Shown: positions 33,901-45,715, counted from the first letter of the stretch. The stretch is 64,000 nt of DNA from Neoechinorhynchus agilis (GCA_051530055.1 CM121341.1:3906001-3970000), one strand, 5' to 3'. Program-made: numbers and translations. The notes: generated from the letters alone by a model not told the origin.

Positions 33901-36525
33901 GGGTTACTCTAACCAAAATTATCTTACAAGTTTTAAGGGTGACTTTTTTACAATCGATTGAGGTTACCAATCTTGTCTTATTAGCTAAATACCAAGCTTC
34001 TCAGCACTTTATTTCGGGTTACTCTAACCAAAATTATCTTTCAAGTTTTAAGGGTTACTTTTTTTACAATCGATTAAGGTTACCAATCTTGTCTTATTAG
34101 CTAAATACCAAGCTTTTCAGCACTTTATTTCGGGTTACTCCAACCAAAATTATCTTACAAGTTTTAAGGGTGACTTTTTTACAATCGATTGAGGTTACCA
34201 ATCTTGTCTTATTAGCTAAATACCAAGCTTCTCAGCACTTTATTTCGGGTTACTCTAACCAAAATTATCTCACAAGTTTTAAGGGTGACTTTTTTACAAT
34301 CGATTGAGGTTACCAATCTTGTCTTATTAGCTAAATACCAAGCTTTTCAGCACTTTATTTCGGGTTACTCTAACCAAAATTATCAGACAAGCTTTTAGGG
34401 TGACTTTTTTACAATCGATTGAGGTTACCAATCTTGTCTTGTTAGCTAAATACCAAGCTTTTCAGCACTTTATTTCGGGTTACTCTAACCAAAATTATCA
34501 GACAAGTTTTAAGGGTGACTTTTTTACAATCGATTGAGGTTACCAATCTTGTCTTGTTAGCTAAATACCAAGCTTCTCAGCACTTTATTTCGGGTTACTC
34601 TAACCAAAATTATCAGACAAGTTTTAAGGGTGACTTTTTTACAATCGATTGAGGTTACCAATCTTGTCTTATTAGCTAAATACCAAGCTTTTCAGCACTT
34701 TATTTCGGGTTACTCTAACCAAAATTATCTGACAAGTTTTAAGGGTGACTTTTTTACAATCGATTGAGGTTACCAATCTTGTCTTATTAGCTAAATACCA
34801 AGCTTTTCAGCACTTTATTTCGGGTTACTCCAACCAAAATTATCTTACAAGTTTTAAGGGTTACTTTTTTACAATCGATTGAGGTTACCAATCTTGTCTT
34901 ATTAGCTAAATACCAAGCTTTTCAGCACTTTATTTCGGGTTACTCTAACCAAAATTATCTTTCAAGTTTTAAGGGTTACTTTTTACAATCGATTAAGGTT
35001 ACCAATCTTGTCTTATTAGCTAAATACCAAGCTTTTCAGCACTTTATTTCGGGTTACTCTAACCAAAATTATCTTTCAAGTTTTAAGGGTTACTTTTTTA
35101 CAATCGATTAAGGTTACCAATCTTGTCTTATTAGCTAAATACCAAGTTTTTCAGCAAACACAAAAAAGTTTTTATAATATTGACGCAATGTCATTTTATA
35201 CAGGGCAGTGAACATGGTCGACCTCGAGTCCACTTTATCTTATATGTTTAAATTTGAAGTCGCTTGTCGTACCTATCTCAATACGGAAACAGTCGCTGTC
35301 CTACGGCATTGGTTGTGGACATTGATGAAGGTATTTGAGACTTTTATTGTCAGAAAGCGGCTCAATTGTTTCTAAAAAAAGTATTTTCCTGGGCGAAGAC
35401 CTGTACTTAACCAACTCGGATTTTTGGATATAAAACTCATGGAAAAGAAGCTTCTTGGAATGGATGGTCGTGAATTTAAAAAGCATGCAAAGAGTACCGT
35501 CCTGGAATACCACCAACACGAGATCTATACGCGATACTTTCCTCCTCTTCGTTGGATCAATTGCCTTGGATCAAAGCCAATGTATAGAGGGTACCCGTGT
35601 GGAGTATGGACACTATTTCACACCCTTTCCGTTCGATTGGCTAACCAATTCACTAAAGAAAGTTGTAAGTCGTATTCCTTTGATTGCAGATATAACCACA
35701 ACTTTCGTTTCCCATGTAGTTCAAGATAAATCGGAAGCAGTTAAAATGTTCAATTCTATAAGAAACTACATGTCTCACTTTTTCGGGTGCGAAGAATGCG
35801 TTCAGCACTTTTTGGAAGGGACACAACAATATATTGGTCGCATTGAGAATGGAGACGATCTTGTATTGATTTTATGGAAGGGTTAGTATTGTATTCAAAG
35901 TGGTTTTCTCGTAATTCTCGGCTTAAAAAAGGGCATAACCGAGCCAATGGATTTTTAAGTGGAGCATTAACAGAAGATCCTTACGCACCTAAATGCCAGT
36001 TTCCAAATCGAATCGATTGTCCTCGATGCCGAGATTCTAAAGGTCAATGGATTGAATCTGAAGTACTGAAGTTTCTCAAATACCATTATTCAAACATCGA
36101 TTCCAGTGCTCTAGACAACGACCGAACTGTGATTAAGCAACTAAGAATGAAAGGAATTGTAACGCGTAGTCCGTGGATCGATCTCAACCTACAACAGAGT
36201 AAGAAAAACTCAAAAGTGTCTAATGGTCAGAAGCACTCTTCCGCTAACCGTTTGCGTATTCGGTCTGAGCGTTGTCTTGGTAGTCAATTGACTTCCAATT
36301 CAACTGATCAGTCCTCTCGTGAATACGCTGATGGTAGGAAGAGTGCCACTTATGATACGAAGACATACGCCAATCAAAGAGGATTTTCCTCTTACTAACG
36401 CCTTCGGCTATTTTATGGTAAAATTTCAATTCATTTGCATAGTGGCGTGTGCGGTGATTTTCTTTTCCTATCTTTTTAAACTGAACCTTAGAAGACGTGC
36501 TAGATTGTTCAAAACTACACTTTGA
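31000..36525 (+). CDS. QSOX: Quiescin sulfhydryl oxidase (QSOX), 11 exons
   Basis: Exons 31000-31222, 31478-31578, 31741-31815, 31842-31975, 32030-32114, 32163-32473, 35204-35330, 35382-35664, 35690-35881, 35932-36333 and 36380-36525 keep phase throughout and give 692 residues. QSOX makes disulfides in secreted proteins, passing electrons from a thioredoxin domain to FAD and oxygen. Seen: a signal peptide (RILLLSLLV), thioredoxin site WCGHC, a helical spacer (VNMVDLESTLSYM, KYFPGRRPVLNQL), the Erv/ALR domain (RGYPCGVWTLFH, FFGCEECVQHF, HNRAN), the distal CPRC pair, and a C-terminal membrane helix (FQFICIVACAVIFFSYLF) with a basic tail. Length fits animal QSOX (about 600-750). Introns of 25, 26, 46, 48, 50, 51 and 54 bp contrast with one of 2730 bp filled by repeats. 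The split between exons 3 and 4 is the least certain. Confidence 0.92.
32545..32770. repeat. Foldback element A2, in QSOX intron 6
   Basis: Arms at about 32550-32640 and 32645-32720 mirror each other (TTATTGTTTAGAAGTATTCA...CGGTAAATAA and its complement). The left arm, complemented, holds ACTGATGATGAACGCGAAGAGG. The right end continues TTGCCCAGTACCTCTAGTCTC...ATATCGAC, the same outer border as the Penelope-linked copy at 61.3 kb. Confidence 0.75.
32860..35158 (+). repeat. 115-bp minisatellite, about 20 copies, in QSOX intron 6
   Basis: Units of about 113-115 bp contain GGTTACCAATCTTGTCTTAT, TAGCTAAATACCAAGC, CAGCACTTTATTTCGGGTTA and TTTTTTACAATCGATTGAGG. Neighbours differ at a few diagnostic sites (CAGACAAG versus CTTTCAAG or CTTACAAG; GTGACT versus GTTACT), giving mixed variants along the array. 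It accounts for about 2.3 of the 2.73 kb of the intron and ends 45 bp before exon 7. Confidence 0.92.
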
Positions 36526-37000
36526 ATGTGAGAATTTGAAAAAAAAGAGTACACATTTTGTATTATTGGGACGTATTCACAAACACTCGTTGTCTTTACA
36601 GATTAATGTTAAAAAAGAAGCACAAATTCATCAAGATACATTAGTGCGATCATCCCACACTACCTTATCAATTGATCGCATCAGTCGACTTGCGGAACGC
36701 ATTGTGTGAAACAGAAGCATATCTGGATCATCCAACAATCCGGTGCTCCAATGCTGAATCGCTCTAATCATATTTTCACACATTTCTCGAGTTATTGTTC
36801 GAATGTGACCGTCCATAGACCAGTAATTCTCAGCTAACAGTGCCAAATCACGGACTTCTCTTGTGTATTCAATAAGCAATGCTTGTTGATTACAGCTGTC
36901 AGCGCATTTAAAGCCGTTGGAACAAGTTTTTTTCGGAATTTCGTTATGGAAAGCTAAAAAATATCCATTGAATAATTTCAAAATATTTAATTTAGGTTTC
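36526..37000 (-). CDS. Possible exon of an unknown minus-strand gene (36631-36981)
   Basis: A minus-strand frame of 116 codons (36981-36631) reads as a helical, charged protein (YTREVRDLALLAENYWSMDG, then MCENMIRAIQHWSTGLLDD, then SRLMRSIDK). No ATG suits the start. An acceptor-like TATTTTTTAG lies at about 36952, and a GTAGTG donor-like site follows SIDK. It lies tail to tail with QSOX. The family is not recognised and the frame could be chance. Confidence 0.3.
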
Positions 37001-38320
37001 AGAGCCCAAACTTGAGATCGAAAACCGCTTAGTACGTTTAAATGAGGTTAGTTTTCAAATTAAAGAATGGAATACGAACGTCAGTCTGATTTGTATAAAC
37101 TTTTGTATGAAAAAATGCAACCTTCATTGATAGTTATGGCGTTCCATGGGCCTTGTTTCAAGTACAATCTTGGCACATTACCTCCTAGCAGACATTTTCT
37201 CCGTCGCTCAGTAAAAGCTGTCACTTCATCAGGACATCTCTTGTCGAACCCAGGAAAAATTTCGATGTCTCAAGGTTGCATTAGAAAAGCTTCCTAAACC
37301 CCAGGTTTAAATACTGGCATCTGACGTTAGGACAAGCTTCAAATGACTCATAAATGGTTTGCAATTTGACGACTTTACTCCTGACAAAAGTCCTCTCCTC
37401 GAATGTTATCATATGACAAATACAGTGAGCACTTTCTTTACCTTCGTGACTACGGACGATTGTATGGCTCGTTGTTGTGGAGTTAGGTCCTAAATAAATT
37501 GGCGTGAGCATTTGAGAGAATCTTCGTTTGGAGAGCAATTACTCCGGCACACGTTTCCCTTCGGGACACACTCGTTTCCCGTGCCGCCACGAAAACACTG
37601 TTGTTCAATGTGTCGAAGCACGAAATCGCGAATAAAAAGGAGACGCACACACACAATACCTTTGTTGCAGATGAAATGGCGAGCAAACTCGAAGAAGTTG
37701 AATTTACATCGATTTCTAAGAATCATCCTGCGATTTTTGGGGATAAAGGAGGCTTGGTGATCTTTAGTACCTGCGGAGTTTGACAACATATGTCTTCAAG
37801 AAGACAGGTAAAGAGACCAGGATTTGTAAAGGAACACATAGAAGATTCTGTAGTGATTGGTTTTCGGAAAATGGTACACTGGACGCGTCTCTAAAATGTT
37901 CGCGGACAATCTGTCTAGGCGACGCTTATAAACATACAACACCAACTTTGTGGTTCGCTAACATAATTGCCATTGAACATGAACCAAACTAACGACATAA
38001 TAAGAATCGGATTCGCCTTTTACGCTCCGATAAGATCAAGGCGCTCGTTCCCGATATTATCGGTGCTCTGATTTGGTTCACTGGCTAAAAATTGTGCAAT
38101 GTGGAAACGATTCACGGGCTCTCCATCTTACGCGATATCGCTGTCTAATAATTTCCGATTATGCAAGAAATGCGGGGAATTGGTTTGTCAACATTTTGAT
38201 AGACGATCTTTCTCAAGCTTTCACATTTGATCACTCTGACAAAGCTGTAGTCTGCTTCTATATTTTCCCTGACCAGTATTAAGATCAATCTACTGTAAGT
38301 GTACTAAACAATACAGCATT
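37001..38320. other. Intergenic, several short frames, nothing recognised
   Basis: Overlapping frames at 37067-37992 lack domains. A KCGE..C-like short cysteine pair near 38163-38190 could be a decayed zinc-binding remnant, but no family can be named. Confidence 0.3.
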
Positions 38321-38324
38321 TTGG

Positions 38325-38455
38325 ACAGTCCACCAATAAAGTATTTATTAAAGACTTTTCGAACCTCGTCTTTTTTTAGAACTGATGATGATCTCAACGA
38401 GGTTCGAATAACGTATTCAATAGAAGAAACTTATTAAGACTTCTAAATAACACTT
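38325..38455. repeat. Foldback element A3
   Basis: Short member of the A family. The left arm has TATTTATTAAAGACTTTTCG then AACCTCGTC. The right arm has AGAACTGATGATGATCTCAA then CGAGGTTCGAATAACG. Arms are shorter and more decayed than in A1/A4. Confidence 0.75.
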
Positions 38456-38734
38456 CGGACAGTATCTTAAAAATGTCAGCTAAAGTTCAAACCCGATTGA
38501 GATCTAAGAGTTGTCAAGCCATCTATTATAAGCAGCATTGGGTCGTCTTGAACGCTCGGTTGCCTTTTATACGTCAGGCGTGGTACAAGAATGGAATTAT
38601 TGTTGAAAAGATAATTTTCATTGTTATTTGTTGATAGGAGAGATAAATGAAATTTATTTAAAAACTTACAAGCAATCGCTGAAGAAGATCCGAGATAGTG
38701 GATCGAAATATCCAATGAAAATCTTAATTTCAAA

Positions 38735-38945
38735 ATGGAATTATTGTTTAGAAGTCTACACCCGCGGTAAATGATTATTTCGATTAAAAACGTGCGTCGA
38801 ACCTCGTCAGGTTCATTACTAACAAACAAACTGATGATGAACCCAACGAGGTTCAAATAACGTCTTTAATAACTATAATCATTTACCACGGGTGAAGACT
38901 TCTAAACAATAATTCTCTATTCATATTGCCCGGTGCATTTTGTGG
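38735..38945. repeat. Foldback element A4
   Basis: Close copy of A1 (12.8-13.0 kb): GAAGTCTACACCCGCGGTAA on the left, ACCACGGGTGAAGACTTCTA on the right, and ACTGATGATGAACCCAACGA inside the right arm. The outer flank on the right continues CATATTGCCCGGTGCA. Confidence 0.85.
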
Positions 38946-40200
38946 TATAAGAATGTTTCAAGTATTGTCGCGATCTAAACACTGAAAATAATACGAAGTC
39001 GGGCATTCACAAGTTTAACAAGCGTTTTTGTATACTTGTTTTAATGAGTCGTAGATTCAACTTTGTCCAAATCAGTCGTTTATTTTGATAATTCAATCTT
39101 CTTAGGCTTAAAAACATTGATAGTTGACGTGGCCTTGAAAATTCTATATAATTGATATACTCAAGTCTGAACAAATTATATGCAATCGATTTGGAAACTA
39201 GGATTCATGTGTAGTTTGATCATTACAGACTAAGATACTTGTTTAAAAAGTTGATTAAAATAAAAATAATGGTAAACTACAGTTAAAAATAGAAAATATA
39301 CTTAGCGATTTACGCAAAGATGAAAATTCACCGATTTACTTTCATATTTGAAACATTATCCTTTGCCGAGTCTCGATTTTTCATTTAATCTTTATCTAAT
39401 GAGGGCTTTGTTATAAAATAAATTGAATATTAATTAAATGTCAGAGTAAAAGAGTTTAATGAATGGATAGTTGTGATACTCAAATGTGTGACATTAATAA
39501 AATATGTTATTTGATAAAAAAAAGATTGAAAATTCGATATTTTTTAGCTGACCTCTAACGAATTCGTCCCAGACTAAGATGAGATTGAAGAAGCTGATGA
39601 AAGAAGATGATAGGGTGAGTAATTTGAAAATATTGAACTGTACAAGAGTACTCGGCTTAAACTTCCCGGCCTCAAAAAGGCGAGTATTGCTAAACTCTTT
39701 ACTCGGCTCAACCTTTAGAAAGCTGACGATGGTACCTGTGATGAAGATGCTAACGGCAGGGTCACTATGTTTTTTTTGGTAGAGGCCGTCCACCGGAGCC
39801 CAGAGTGGATTTCGCCAAATGGTTCATTCGAAAGTACCAGAATATCCTATCTTGATTTGATGAAAATTTACATACTAAAAATATAGACATATCCTGTACC
39901 AATCTCTTCAGACCTCGATGCTTGTCAGCAGATCCAGATTTGCAAAATTTTGAAGGAAATGCAGCGAGCAAACTAAGCCATACTATGTCGGGCATTGGGA
40001 AACTAGCAATTTGTTCAAGCGTATAAAAGATTGAACTTCGTTATTGTTTTCCCTAATTTTTATTATTGGGCCACTAAGTGTGCCGGTTAGTTAACCAATC
40101 TTTTGTTATTTTATTGCTAGTTTTTCATGCCAAGGATCGACTAAGGCCAACGGACATAAATAAATAGCTAAACTGATGCACCTATTAGTCCACACCAAGA
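38946..40200. other. Intergenic, nothing recognised
   Basis: AT-rich, with no coding frame of note. Confidence 0.35.
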
Positions 40201-40206
40201 AAGGTA

Positions 40207-41106
40207 CAGTCGATTCCGCTTAATTGGGACACATCGGGACCGAGGCTTTTTGTCCCAAATAAGCGGCTGTCCCGATTAAGCGAAGTTCACTTTTAAAGAA
40301 ATTAATTTGATTGGTTTTGGGAAACACACAAAATTAAACAATGCATATTTTTCAATAATTTTATTTTGGTACATAATATATATTATGAATATGTATTATA
40401 AATCCAAAAAAAAATCCTTAATAAAATAATTGGTAGATACATACTAATTCAATGGAAAAATGAGTCAAGTGTAGTCTGTCTTTTGTTTTTGTGGCAGTTG
40501 GCCCTGAATGTCCTTCTTGTAATTCGAATTCCTTACGCAGTTGACTTTCTTGTCGTAAGACACGCGATATAGTAGATTTTGGTACACCAGTTATCTCAGC
40601 GAGCTGACGATGGCTTTTTATTTTATCAAGCAAGGCAATTTTATTGGTAAGTGACAAATCGTTCCTTGGCATTTTAGAAAGGGTAATTTTTTTTAAAAAT
40701 ACAATTGACAAAAAATAGCTTCACGCGTTGTTCACGCGGGAGGTGATTGGCAATCGAATGACCGCTGCACCGGCTCGGATGTAAGAAATTACAAATGTGG
40801 ATATGAGGCCGCCACGGCTTTATAAAACGCGGGAGTCTGGTTCAGAAAGGAGCCGTCTTTCTGGCTTTCCCGGGATTAGGAGGGGGTTGGTTTGTTTTTC
40901 CGCTGCAGCGGCTCGGTTAAACCAAAACTCAGTAAAAACAAAATCAATTAATAGATACTCTACTGTACTAAAATCTTAAATTTACTGTCCCAACTAAATA
41001 TACAAATTTACTATTGGTTTCTTGGTTTGGTTTCCGTTCTTTGAGATTTGTCCCAATTAAGCGGATGTCCCGATTAAGCGGTGTCCCAATTAAGCGGAAT
41101 CCACTG
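40207..41106 (-). mobile_element. pogo/Tigger-like DNA transposon, internally deleted, with TIRs and TA target duplication
   Basis: Imperfect terminal inverted repeats (CAGTCGATTCCGCTTAATTG at the left; CAATTAAGCGGAATCCACTG at the right) are bounded by TA on both sides (40205-40206 and 41107-41108), the signature of Tc1/mariner/pogo insertion. Subterminal copies of a CCCGATTAAGCG-type motif repeat inside both ends. The element is 900 bp and keeps only a helix-turn-helix coding piece on the minus strand. Confidence 0.85.
40418..40672 (-). pseudogene. Transposase N-terminal helix-turn-helix (CENP-B/psq type) fragment
   Basis: From an ATG at 40672 the translation is MPRNDLSLTNKIALLDKIKS, then HRQLAEITGVPKSTISRVLR, a classic psq/CENP-B-type helix-turn-helix of pogo/Tigger transposases. 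It ends after about 84 residues. The second DNA-binding domain and the DDE catalytic core are absent, so the copy cannot encode a transposase. Confidence 0.75.
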
Positions 41107-41337
41107 TATTTGCAAAATTTCAAAGTTTCTTAGAAGCGTCAGAAAAGTACTCGGCTTGACTCAAATTTTTTAAGTTAAAAGCAATTAATCGTTTTACTGA
41201 ACCATCACATACTAAAAATTAAATGTAGATTTTTTAACCTATAATATTCATTTTCGTTCTTGATTTGTATATTTATCCTGAAAAAACTGATTCTTTTATT
41301 TTTACAAAGTAAAATGACGAAGTGAAATTTGTATCAG
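41107..41337. other. Cdx 3' flank
   Basis: An AATAAA on the minus strand (complement at about 41295-41300) lies some 40 nt past the Cdx stop and is a likely polyadenylation signal. Confidence 0.5.
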
Positions 41338-42525
41338 TCAAACGGCATCAGCAGCTTCTTTTGATCGTTTTATGAGTCTTCTATTTTTTGCCCTGCGGTT
41401 CTGAAACCAAATTTTGATTTGTCTCTGAGTTAAATTTAGTTGATAAGAAAGTTCCGCTTTTCGTTCCGCTGTGATGTAATCGTTTCTCACGAATTCCGCT
41501 TCGAGAGCATGTTTTACCAAATCATCGTAAGGAGTGCGGTACCGACCATTTGTTCGGACTCGATCTAAACAATCGATAAAGATCGTTAGCTAATGTTTCA
41601 ATAGGAGAAAAAGGTTTTAGATTTCTTTCTAATGGTCAAGTATGATCGGGGTGTGGCATACGGAATGGTAAGCAAATACCTAAATGCGCATTCCATATGT
41701 CATCCATCAACTCCACTTCAAGCTTCAATTTCACGCTGAGCAATAAAATGGGTGGGCGTGGTAATTTTAAAAATTTTATCCAATTGATCCATGGATACCA
41801 ATTGGGTGAATCAATTATGAAGGAGAATTTTAATCAGATGATGGAAATGCATTTGATGCATCTTAAATAATTTCTCAGCTTACCATTTTTGCTATTTGAA
41901 GAAACATTTATTGGTGCGTTTTGAATTTTAATTTGTTTTGGTTGACGCTGGTAGTCAAATGAACTTGGCTGCGTGGGATATTCCCTTTTGCGATTAATAA
42001 CTGGTAAATTGGAATTTGTCCCGAATTGGTAGCCTAAATGAGAATGAAGGGAAACTTTAAAAATAGGAAATTAAATAAAATCCATCTGGAACCAAATAGC
42101 CAAATTCCCACACTTTTATTCACCACGCCCACAACCACTTTTCAGAATGCACGCTGCGTGGATCACTTTTTAGGAAATAGCTTTCAGTTCACTTAACGAT
42201 TGAAACGTTAAAAAGAATTTTCAAGCTTACCTTCGTGTAAAGCAGGCGTTTCCATATGATTCTGCGCGTAATTGTAGCCTGGATGTTGTGTATAATGAGC
42301 TTGCGCAATATCTTGTCCGTTGTAATAGCCATTATGAAAATCGGAATATTGATTTTGATAATACCAAGTTTGGTCCTCATGCGTCCAATGAGTTAAATTA
42401 TTCGCATCGAAAGTTTGATGCGACTCGGTTGCGTGATTCATAAAATTATTGATCCGATTTTCTGTCCCATATGTACTTTGTTGGGCAAATTGCTCTTGAA
42501 ACTCGTTCTGGTGGTAAGGATCCAT
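41338..42525 (-). CDS. cad/Cdx: Caudal-type homeobox transcription factor
   Basis: Three exons, 42525-42231, 42033-41884 and 41564-41338, with introns of 197 and 319 bp, join in phase to 223 residues. The N-terminal half is rich in Gln, Asn, Tyr and His and probably disordered. The homeodomain starts at the exon 3 border ([14 protein letters not shown], then [14 protein letters not shown], then [20 protein letters not shown]) and reaches nearly to the C-terminus. [11 protein letters not shown] with the preceding YIT..RKAEL block points to the caudal/Cdx class, a sequence-specific DNA-binding activator in posterior patterning and gut. Helix 1 is divergent: it lacks the usual RVVYTD and LELEKEF strings. 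The intron position just before the homeodomain fits the class. No hexapeptide is obvious. Confidence 0.88.
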
Positions 42526-43585
42526 TTTAGTGCCAAATTGCAACGATGCAAATCGTGGATGTTAGATTTCTAGAACTATAGAGATTCTGGTCTATGTTTG
42601 TAGTGCTGTAAAACCTCTAAGAGCAATTAGGATACAATGTAAACACGCCTTTGATTCTGATTGGCTGCAGGTTATATTGAATTTTGAGGTTAGAATATAA
42701 CGGATTTCCGTGATCATTGTGGCAATAAAAAAAATTAAGAATGGAAGGCGAGAGAGATAATAATGCCCACATATATCGATGCGAAAAGCTGTTCATTTAG
42801 CACTACTTAGATTTTCTTAATAAAAGTAAGGATTTACCACATAAGTGTGACATTAAGGCTTGGTCAATTGAGAGCCGGAATCAGCGATACCAATGTTATC
42901 TTTAATCTTCATTGAGAGTACTTATTGATTTTTCACATAATTTTTTCATCAGCAAATTGGTGCAATTTTTCTTGCGTACGTTTAAATATTTAGGTAATTT
43001 TCGAATGAATTTCTTTATATAAATTTCAGGGGTTTGAATTCAGCAATTGCTAAAGTTTATGACTTTATTATTCTTAGACGCAATTGATTTAAAAGCATTT
43101 TATTTGCGTCCGTCTATGCTCTTAGCATTGATCGTCGTATCCGCCAATAATACAATCGGACCAAGATGTCGAAAGCACTTTTAGCGGTGCCGAATACAAC
43201 CCTCCTGAGTATTACAGACCCACATTGTCTTTTCTTTAGCTTCATTACGCCGTGACTTACTTCCCGTTACTGGTTGTAAAATTTACGACCTAAGAAGATT
43301 GAATATTGAATTGATTTTTGCGGGAAACAAGCGGCCAATTCATATTTTATCTGATCAACGAAATAAGGCTAAGAGGCGGTGTTTTAAAAATATTTACGAC
43401 CTGCATTTAAATTATTTCTAATACTTCACCTACAAATATGTAATTATATCTTTCCTTATTAAATGACGGAGTTGGTAAAAATAGAATAAATGTTTTCGAA
43501 AACCCGTCGTAAAGGAGGCATAATCTTAATTAATTTTTTTTATAGTTGCATTATCTAAAGAGGGTCTAACTGGACTTTGATTCGC
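42526..43585. other. Cdx upstream region
   Basis: No coding frame. Presumably holds the Cdx promoter, but no specific element could be assigned. Confidence 0.35.
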
Positions 43586-43589
43586 CAAG

Positions 43590-43780
43590 TGAAAAATGTC
43601 GGTATGTTTAGAAGTACCGGGCACTATTTTGGTCTTCACTCAGTAAATAATTTTTTATAAAAGACGCTCCGGACATCGTCTGGTTGAGAACTGATGATAA
43701 ACCCGACGGGGATCGATAAGTCTTTAATAAAAAAATTATTTACTGGATTAAAACCTAAATAATACTTCTAAGTAAATAAA
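43590..43780. repeat. Foldback element A5
   Basis: Left arm TTTGGTCTTCACTCAGTAAA...CGCTCCGGACATCGTC; right arm AGAACTGATGATAAACCCGA, then CGGGG and TCTTTAATAAAAAAATTATT. Flanked on the left by TAGAAGTACCGGGC, as in other family members. Confidence 0.75.
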
Positions 43781-45520
43781 AAAGGTGTAGGTAGTGGAAC
43801 ATCTGATAAAACAGCGCTTAAATTTCAATTTATTGTAAGATAAATTGCCCCCGTAGTTCGCATCAATCGATAAAAAATACTCTGTTAGAGATATAAATTT
43901 TTGGAGAGTGTGTAGCGCTTTTCTACTCTTTTAAAACTTTATTGAGCTGTAACTGAGAATTCGCCAAAGTCAAAATAATCAAGTGATTGAAAACGCCTTG
44001 CTTATTATGCACTCGAATTTATGTTCAGCTTGCAATTCATTAAGTTCTTTCTAAATGCAATTCGGCACCATTTCATGCATCCTTTATGTAAAGATTATTC
44101 AGGCAGGTTATTCGGCGAGTATTATCATCGTTTTTAATGCAATTTTAAATAAAGAAATATTTAATTCACAAAAATAGGGTTTAAGGCGAGTATAAGTAAA
44201 ACTGTATCAATATTGCATGTGAGCTATGTTGCTTAGATTGTTGTAAGGAAATTTTTCATATATATGTATTTTTTAGTGATGCGAAGAATAGATATTGATT
44301 TATTAATTCCCAATATTTCGCTGTCTCGTCGAACTTCTTCAGGTCTAAAAGGTAGTCTGTAATCCGCCTTTGTTAAACTTGAGTGTTGCTTTAAAAAGGA
44401 ATCCGCCGGGCTCTTAAATTTAAATAAAAAATCCTACATTTAGCCAAATTTATACCTATTTTAGTAAATAAATCTTACATTCGCTGGAAAATTCTTTTCT
44501 TATCTAGCCGGTATGTTATACTAAAATCGCATTTACTGTAAAAACTGATTTGTTGAATTCACTTTTACTTTAAAATGCATACAGTTGGACATCTCAAATA
44601 GCAATCATAATAGCACTTTCAACAGAAATAGATGTATTCATGGAAATATAATTCTATAAAATTATTTAATTGAAATTCGTTATGAATCTCATGTATTCGC
44701 ATCATCTAATTCTTTTGTCGATGGATGATCAACTATTATGCCTTTTAATCTGCCGCAATTTAGTTATTTAAAATGCGAATTCTTTAAAATTCATGCAGCC
44801 CTCGCGTTTCTCTTTAACTTTTGCCAATGACGCGACGAAGTTTGATTATGATAGTCATTTCAGTCAATAAATTGAGAGAAGCAAAATTTATTGGAAACCA
44901 GCAATCGTAGTGGAGTAAAGAAGTTTACCTGGGACGACGATTTTATTCCCGAATGATGCATGGCGCCGGGTGAAATCGACGAAAATGAAATGGAGCTTTG
45001 AGTGTATTGACTTTAAAGTTCTTTGACTGCCTTACGAGAGAACCTCGTTTTTTATGATTGGAGATGACTTAAAAAATCTGTGAGACTGCAACTTAAATAT
45101 AGTTGTTTCTTCTTTCTAGTAAATAGTATAAAGTATTTTACGACATTGAGAATACAGAATTCGAAGTTGTGCAAATGTTTACTTCAAATTTCTTTCTTTT
45201 GGAAATAATATTAAAGTAAAAGATTGTAAAATTTACAGCCTATGAAAATCACGAATTAAGTTAATTTCACGGATAAATGAACGAGCCCTTAAAACATTCG
45301 TCCAATCGGACAATGCTGTTTTGTTGGATTGCATTCTTACTGAAAATTCAACCAATAACATTCTAGGATAAAAGAAGAGTTTTCGTCATTATCAAAGTTA
45401 AAAATAGTGAAAGGTCAAGATAATTTGATTTGCTAACAATCGATAAAAATAATGAAATTTTAAATTGTATGCGTGTTCCTCGATTGCTTTACGGAATATT
45501 AAAAACAAGGATGTAATGTG
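43781..45520. other. Intergenic with one foldback-arm scrap
   Basis: Near 44290-44362 a single arm reads, on the minus strand, CCTGAAGAAGTTCGACGAGA then CAGCGAAATATTGGGAATTA, matching the arm at 13.83 kb. Nothing else recognised. Confidence 0.4.
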
Positions 45521-45524
45521 TCAA

Positions 45525-45715
45525 TATGTGAGGTACCGGGGAATGTGATTGGAATTATTGTTAAGGTCTTCACTCGGTAAATGATTATTTATTAAACTCG
45601 TTCGTCGAACCTCGTCGGGTTCATCTACTTGTATTTTAGAACTGATTATGAATCCGACGAGGTTCGAAAAGTCTTTAATAAATAATCAATTATCGCGTGT
45701 AGACATAAACAATAA
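45525..45715. repeat. Foldback element A6
   Basis: Begins ATATGTGAGGTACCGGGGAA, the same outer border seen beside the Penelope-like element at 61.3 kb. The left arm has AACCTCGTCGGGTTCATC, the right arm AGAACTGATTATGAATCCGA then CGAGGTTCGAAAAG. Confidence 0.8.

Noticed and set aside
32860-35158. CRISPR-like regular repeat
   Set aside because: Units are contiguous 115-bp tandem copies with no unique spacers, inside an intron of an animal gene.
36497-36709. Plus-strand frame after QSOX
   Set aside because: Overlaps the QSOX 3' end in another frame and the better minus-strand frame; no domain or start support.
37067-37992. Cluster of overlapping short frames
   Set aside because: No recognisable domain, inconsistent strand, and no phase-consistent splice chain could be found.
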